Positions 60,483 to 64,000 of a stretch of DNA of 64,000 nt are shown piece by piece. Origin of the DNA: JOPF136 sp963773835 (GTDB lineage: Bacteria; Acidobacteriota; Terriglobia; Acidiferrales; UBA7541); assembly GCA_963773835.1 (NCBI GenBank), contig CAVZCQ010000002.1, forward strand, positions 434,001 to 498,000, given 5' to 3'. Position numbers and translations under genes: made by a program. Under the pieces are notes generated by a model. That model saw only the letters and a program-made list of their open reading frames with translations. It was not told where the DNA came from and made no database searches. Numbering within the stretch: the stretch's first letter is position 1; every line of letters begins with the position of its first letter.

Positions 60483-61619
60483 ATGAGAACCACGAGCCCC
60501 ATGCCACGCACATCCACCCTGCGTCCCAGGCCCGGCAGGCCCGTCACCCCGCGCCGCTGGTGGCGCGCCGTTGCCACGCGCGATGCCGCTTTCGACGGAC
60601 GCTTCGTCTTCGCCGTCCGCACCACCGGGATTTTCTGTCGCCCCAGTTGTCCGGCGCGCCGCCCTGCCCCGCGAAACGTGGCCTTTTTCCCTTCTCCTGC
60701 CGACGCGCTCCGCCAGGGCTATCGTCCCTGCGCGCGTTGCCTCGGACGCGACGCCTCGCTGGGCCCCGCGGAGCGCTCGCTCGTTCACCGCCTCTGCCGC
60801 GGCATCGAGAGTGCGCTCGAATCCGCCGATGCTGCCGGCTCCGGCGACCCCGGCCGTCCCACTCTCCAGGCTCTCGCCCGCCAATCCGGCCTCGGACCCT
60901 TTCGCCTGCTCCGCCTGTTCCGCCGCGTTCTCGGCGTCACCCCGCGCGAATACGCAGACGCTCTGCGCCTGCGCCGCTTTAAGCGCAGCCTGCGCCATGG
61001 AGGAAACGTGACATCCGCCATCTACGACGCCGGCTACGGCTCCTCGAGCCGCCTCTACGAACGCGCCGGCTCCCAGCTCGGCATGACTCCCGGCGATTAC
61101 CGCCGCGGCGCTCCCGGCCTCGAAATCCGTTACGCCGTCGTGGATTCCCCGCTCGGCCGCCTGCTCGTTGGCGCGACTCCGCGCGGTGTCTGTGCCGTCA
61201 TGCTCGGAAAACCGGATGCCCAGCTCGTCCGCGAGCTCGCCCACGATTTCCCCCGCGCCCAGCTCCGCGAAGACGCGCGTGGCGTCGGCTCCTGGGCCCG
61301 CGCCGTGGTCTCCCGCCTGCGCCCCGGCGCCGGCATCACCGAAATTCCTCTGGACATTCGCGGCACCGCTTTCCAGCGCCGCGTCTGGGAAGAGCTCCAG
61401 CGCATCCCTCCCGGCCAGACGCGCGCCTATTCGGAGATCGCCCGCCGCATCGGCAATCCCCAGGCCGTCCGCGCCGTCGCCCGCGCCTGTGCCACCAATT
61501 CCATTTCTGTCGTCGTCCCCTGCCACCGCGTTGTCGGCAAAAACGGCAGCCTCACCGGCTACCGCTGGGGCCTCGAACGCAAACGGGCCCTGCTCAACTC
61601 CGAGCGCCGCGCCTCCTGA
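60483..61619 (+). CDS. ada: Ada: bifunctional DNA methyl-repair protein and AraC-type regulator
   Basis: A 378-residue Ada. The zinc/acceptor domain has Cys52, Cys56, Cys83 and Cys86 (GIFCRPSC and CARC), with Cys52 the likely phosphotriester methyl acceptor. An AraC helix-turn-helix (about 135-200, FRRVLGVTPREYADALRLRRFKRSL) follows, and the C-domain has the O6-methylguanine active site VVPCHRVVG (about 345). An Arg/Pro-rich N-terminus of some 14 extra residues may reflect a start farther downstream. Confidence 0.93.
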   Translation: MRTTSPMPRTSTLRPRPGRPVTPRRWWRAVATRDAAFDGRFVFAVRTTGIFCRPSCPARRPAPRNVAFFPSPADALRQGYRPCARCLGRDASLGPAERSLVHRLCRGIESALESADAAGSGDPGRPTLQALARQSGLGPFRLLRLFRRVLGVTPREYADALRLRRFKRSLRHGGNVTSAIYDAGYGSSSRLYERAGSQLGMTPGDYRRGAPGLEIRYAVVDSPLGRLLVGATPRGVCAVMLGKPDAQLVRELAHDFPRAQLREDARGVGSWARAVVSRLRPGAGITEIPLDIRGTAFQRRVWEELQRIPPGQTRAYSEIARRIGNPQAVRAVARACATNSISVVVPCHRVVGKNGSLTGYRWGLERKRALLNSERRAS

Positions 61620-61674
61620 CCCGCGCTGTCCGCGCTTCCACGCCCGCCCAATCCCCTCCCGCTGTCATCCCGAA

Positions 61675-61693
61675 CCCCACGTTTTTCGTGGGG
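61675..61693. terminator. Hairpin after ada
   Basis: CCCCACG-TTTTT-CGTGGGG, a perfect 7-bp stem in the sequence CATCCCGAACC..., 56 bases after the stop. It lies in the 323-bp gap between ada and the lolA-like gene, together with a duplicated gene tail and a palindrome. Confidence 0.5.
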
Positions 61694-61782
61694 TGAGGGA
61701 CCTGCTTTTCTCGCTTCCGCCCTCAACCGCGCGCACCACGGCCCCGCGGCCTCTTCTCCGCTCCCCATTCTCCAATTGTCAG

Positions 61783-61838
61783 GATTTCACAACCCCGAAT
61801 TTGCCGACTGCGGTTTCACCACCGTCACATCTTTCGCC
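61783..61838 (-). pseudogene. Duplicated 3' end of the lolA-like gene
   Basis: On the minus strand this reads AKDVTVVKPQSANSGL-stop, against PKDVTVVKPQSANAGL-stop at the true end of the lolA-like gene (61939-61994), offset by 156 bases. Most base differences are at synonymous third positions, so the lost copy was once under selection for protein. Nothing recognisable of the gene remains upstream; the palindrome at 61852 sits at the break. Confidence 0.7.
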
Positions 61839-61851
61839 GCCACAGCCCGTA

Positions 61852-61873
61852 GGGGCACGACATGTCGTGCCCC
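61852..61873. repeat. Dispersed palindrome, copy 3
   Basis: GGGGCACGACA with its exact complement. Relative to copies at 9365 and 11538 one G-C pair has become A-T on both arms, so pairing was kept while the sequence changed. Confidence 0.8.
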
Positions 61874-61942
61874 CTGTCCGCACCCGGCCACGCCACGGCT
61901 CCGCCGTTCCTCCTCTGCTACCCATCCCGAATTTTATGGATT

Positions 61943-62686
61943 TCACAACCCTGCATTCGCCGACTGCGGTTTCACTACTGTCACATCTTTCGGCCACCGC
62001 GGTTTGAAGTCGTTCTCCGGCAGCTTTGTGTTCTTCACGATGTCCCGATAGTCGATCACGATGTAGTCCCCCGACCCGGTCTCGAAGAATTTCTGCTGGA
62101 TCGCCAGCCACGACGTGGTGTCCACCCACAGTTGGATGCGGTCGATCTGGCTCCGCAATTTCTCGTCTTTCGGCACCAGCTCGAGCTGCACTGTTTTCCG
62201 GCCGTCCACCGTCGCCTCGCCCAGCACCGTCACCAGGTAGTGTTTCTTCAGCGAGTTGCCCGACGACCCCAGCCCCACCGTCAGCAGCGCGTCTGCCAGC
62301 GCCCCGTATTTCCCGATGTCGTATTCTTCCACCCGCTTCAGCTTCGGCAGGTAGTGCCACACTTTGTCCCCGTTCCGCAGGATCGTCCGCTGGTCCGGTT
62401 TCGTCAGCTCGATGCGCATCTTCCCGTCTGTGCGCATGAAAAACCTGCCCGATTCCGTTGACCGGTCGTTCACCACCGCCGTCACCGTCGTCCGTTCGAT
62501 CTCCGCGGTCACCGTATGCAGCGCTTTCGCCTCGCGGTCCAGCTCTCGCAGCACCGTCTCCAGGCTCGGCCCTTCGTGTGCCTGCCGTGGGGCCGCTGCC
62601 AGCGGCGCATCGCTCAGCGCCCCCAGCAATACGACCCCGCACGCCATCCGCGTGAGCAGCCCTCTCCGCCTGCGATTCAGCTCCAT
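61943..62686 (-). CDS. LolA-like outer-membrane lipoprotein-sorting protein
   Basis: A 247-residue exported protein: signal peptide (LLTRMACGVVLLGALSDAPLAAA), then a LolA-type half-barrel with TESGRFFMRTDGKMRIELTKPDQRTILRNGDKVW, YLPKLKRVEEYDIGKYG and LWVDTTSWLAIQQKFFE. It would bind acyl chains and shuttle lipoprotein or lipid across the periplasm. ATG 62686 is preferred to GTG 62701; neither has a clear ribosome site. It is third in a minus-strand set with a LolD-like ATPase and a small membrane protein. A 56-bp copy of its 3' end lies just beyond the stop. Confidence 0.82.
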   Translation of the reverse strand: MELNRRRRGLLTRMACGVVLLGALSDAPLAAAPRQAHEGPSLETVLRELDREAKALHTVTAEIERTTVTAVVNDRSTESGRFFMRTDGKMRIELTKPDQRTILRNGDKVWHYLPKLKRVEEYDIGKYGALADALLTVGLGSSGNSLKKHYLVTVLGEATVDGRKTVQLELVPKDEKLRSQIDRIQLWVDTTSWLAIQQKFFETGSGDYIVIDYRDIVKNTKLPENDFKPRWPKDVTVVKPQSANAGL

Positions 62687-62766
62687 GGAAGGTTTTTGCA
62701 CCGGGGGGTCATCCTACCACAGGCCATCCCGGGAATCGGCACGGCCTGCCCTGCGCTCGGCGAGGC

Positions 62767-63153
62767 CTAAGGTTGGACGGATACCTCGTAGTACAGCACG
62801 CCGCCATCCTGCCCCAGCACCGGCTCCATCCGCACGATCTGGAACGTCCGGTTCTTCAGCGGCTCTGCGTTCCGTTGCAGCACTTCATGGGCTTTTTGCT
62901 GGAGCTGGGGCGATGGCTGCGAGGGAGTCAGCATCGAGGCATTCACCCGGCAGCGCAACGTCTTCCCCGCGCCCGGCTCCGCCTCACACGGGATCGCCGT
63001 GGCCAGATTCGTCGGGCTCGTCTCCGCCTGGTCGTGGAACCACCACCGCGGCGTCAAGAACACGAACGCCACGATCGCCAGTACGATCACGTCGTACGGC
63101 CCCGTGCCCCGTTCGTAGTTCCAGAAGAAGATCCGTTTTAGCAGCCCGCCCAC
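62767..63153 (-). CDS. Small single-helix membrane protein of the LolD-like operon
   Basis: A 128-residue protein: FFWNYERGTGPYD, then one hydrophobic helix (VIVLAIVAFVFLTPRWWF, about 22-39) and a periplasmic tail ending GGVLYYEVSVQP. GTG 63153 is chosen because AGGA stands seven bases before it and the ATPase stop is one base away. I recall similar FFWNYERG proteins only from Acidobacteriota, next to LolD-type ATPases. Function unknown; a partner of the transporter is likely. Confidence 0.65.
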   Translation of the reverse strand: MGGLLKRIFFWNYERGTGPYDVIVLAIVAFVFLTPRWWFHDQAETSPTNLATAIPCEAEPGAGKTLRCRVNASMLTPSQPSPQLQQKAHEVLQRNAEPLKNRTFQIVRMEPVLGQDGGVLYYEVSVQP

Positions 63154-63154
63154 T

Positions 63155-63910
63155 TCATTCCTCCGGAACCCCGTCCACAATCACTCCGTCGCGCATGTGC
63201 ACGATCCGGTTCCCATATGCCGCCGCCTCCGGATTGTGCGTGATCATCACCACCGTCTGTCCCAGATCCCGGTTCAGTTGCCGGATCATCTCCAGCACCA
63301 GCGTCGAGTTCTTCGAGTCCAGGCTCCCGGTCGGCTCGTCCGCCAGCAGGATTTTCGGCTCGTTGATGATCGCCCGCGCGATCGCCACTCGCTGCTGCTC
63401 CCCTCCCGACAGCTCCGAGGGTTTGTGATGCAGCCTTTCGGTCAGCCCCAGCAGCCGCGTGGCCACCTCAAACCGGTGCGGGTCGAACCCGTTCCCGTGG
63501 ATGTGCTGCGCCAGCGCGATGTTCCCTCGCGCGTCCAGTGCAGGCAGCAGGTTGAACCGCTGGAACACGAACCCCACTTTGTGCCGCCTCAGTTTCGTCC
63601 TCTCCGCGTCGGTCATCGCCGTCAGGTCGTTCCCATCCACCAGCACCCGCCCTCGCGTGGCCCGCGCAAGGCCTCCGATCACGTGCAGCAGCGTGGATTT
63701 TCCGCACCCGGACGGCCCCATCACCGCCACGAACTCCCCGGGCAACACCTCCATCGTCACGCCCTGCAGCGCCGGCACTTCGACCTCTCCGGAGCGATAC
63801 ACCTTCCAGAGCTGTTCCGTTTTGAGAAGCGCTTCCACGTGCGACACTGCCTGTTGCACGCCCCTTATCGGTATTATAGTCGCCCTTTCACCCGCCTGCG
63901 CCAGCGTCAT
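63155..63910 (-). CDS. ABC transporter ATP-binding protein, MacB/LolD type
   Basis: A 251-residue ATPase. Walker A GPSGCGKST (about 65), Q-loop FVFQRFNLLPALDARGN, signature LSGGEQQRVAIARA (about 167), Walker B ILLADEPTGSLD and His-loop MITHNPEAA are all intact; the sequence is of the MacB/LolD class. About 22 residues at the N-terminus are not conserved, so a GTG within them may be the true start. No permease gene is in the window. The last codon is one base from the small membrane protein's start. Confidence 0.9.
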   Translation of the reverse strand: MTLAQAGERATIIPIRGVQQAVSHVEALLKTEQLWKVYRSGEVEVPALQGVTMEVLPGEFVAVMGPSGCGKSTLLHVIGGLARATRGRVLVDGNDLTAMTDAERTKLRRHKVGFVFQRFNLLPALDARGNIALAQHIHGNGFDPHRFEVATRLLGLTERLHHKPSELSGGEQQRVAIARAIINEPKILLADEPTGSLDSKNSTLVLEMIRQLNRDLGQTVVMITHNPEAAAYGNRIVHMRDGVIVDGVPEE

Positions 63911-63943
63911 TGTCTGCCATGCTCCCGGAGAACAGGCTCCCGA

Positions 63944-63959
63944 TCCCGAGGCTTCGGGA
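63944..63959. repeat. Short hairpin repeat, copy 2 (inverted)
   Basis: TCCCGAGGCTTCGGGA is the exact reverse complement of the 16-mer at 10474-10489. It lies upstream of the ATPase gene. Confidence 0.7.
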
Positions 63960-64000
63960 TTCGGGACCTGCCTCTCCCCTCTCGCATCCCTGCCCGCCCG

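Noticed and set aside
61675..61873. A short CRISPR-like or IS end, because several hairpins crowd this gap
   Set aside because: The elements differ from one another, there are no regularly spaced identical repeats and no transposase remnant.

Overview
The window is high-GC DNA that looks like the chromosome of an Acidobacteriota soil bacterium. The evidence is inferential: a 1221-residue Oar-type TonB-dependent receptor with an N-terminal carboxypeptidase-regulatory-like domain, multihaem cytochromes, dispersed short palindromes in the intergenic gaps, and a small LolD-adjacent membrane protein of a type I associate with this phylum. There are no phage, conjugation, IS or CRISPR features. The only clear toxin-antitoxin pair is a VapBC module.

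Bases 1-11511: pcaHG (protocatechuate 3,4-dioxygenase) diverges from an MFS carrier. A long + strand run follows: a saccharopine-dehydrogenase-like protein, a SAM-methyltransferase-like protein, a short 'core' MetE, a MetF-MetV fusion, purU, a free-standing lipoyl domain and 2-oxoacid dehydrogenase E1 alpha/beta. I read this as handling of aromatic acids together with the one-carbon units released from their methoxy groups. Bases 11610-20115 hold a PQQ-dependent alcohol dehydrogenase with its own cytochrome domain, a TonB receptor beside it, and a divergent giant TonB receptor.

Bases 20229-33889: a second aromatic block. It has a PaaK-like CoA ligase, a RutB-like hydrolase, a feruloyl-CoA-synthase-like ligase, a DUF6282-like hydrolase, 4-oxalomesaconate hydratase (GalB) and CHA aldolase. 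After tRNA-Glu and a universal stress protein come catIJ (3-oxoadipate CoA-transferase), a PcaR/PobR-type IclR regulator and a three-gene periplasmic molybdenum hydroxylase with dihaem cytochrome. Four PcaR-like operator sites, upstream of pcaH/MFS, the C1 run, catIJ and the molybdenum hydroxylase, suggest one regulon.

Bases 33958-46409: a flavin oxidoreductase, LutC and a LutB-LutA fusion, VapBC, then lldP-glcDEF on the minus strand (lactate/glycolate uptake and oxidation) and an aromatic amino acid decarboxylase. Bases 46580-49390: a sulfide/persulfide-type operon with an ArsR-rhodanese fusion, an MBL-fold persulfide dioxygenase-like gene interrupted by an in-frame UGA (candidate selenocysteine with a SECIS-like hairpin) and an MFS carrier.

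Bases 49541-57548: the most unusual locus. It encodes a pentahaem cytochrome, a NuoE-NuoF fusion, a 723-residue protein joining NuoG-like Fe-S domains, two cyclic-nucleotide-binding domains and a DMSO-reductase-B-like Fe-S module, then a five-helix His-rich membrane protein and a decahaem cytochrome. It reads as a cyclic-nucleotide-sensing NADH-linked transmembrane electron wire. Bases 57783-63910 hold a PilZ protein, a CPA2 antiporter, Ada, and a LolD-like ATPase / small membrane protein / LolA-like operon with a duplicated lolA tail beside it.
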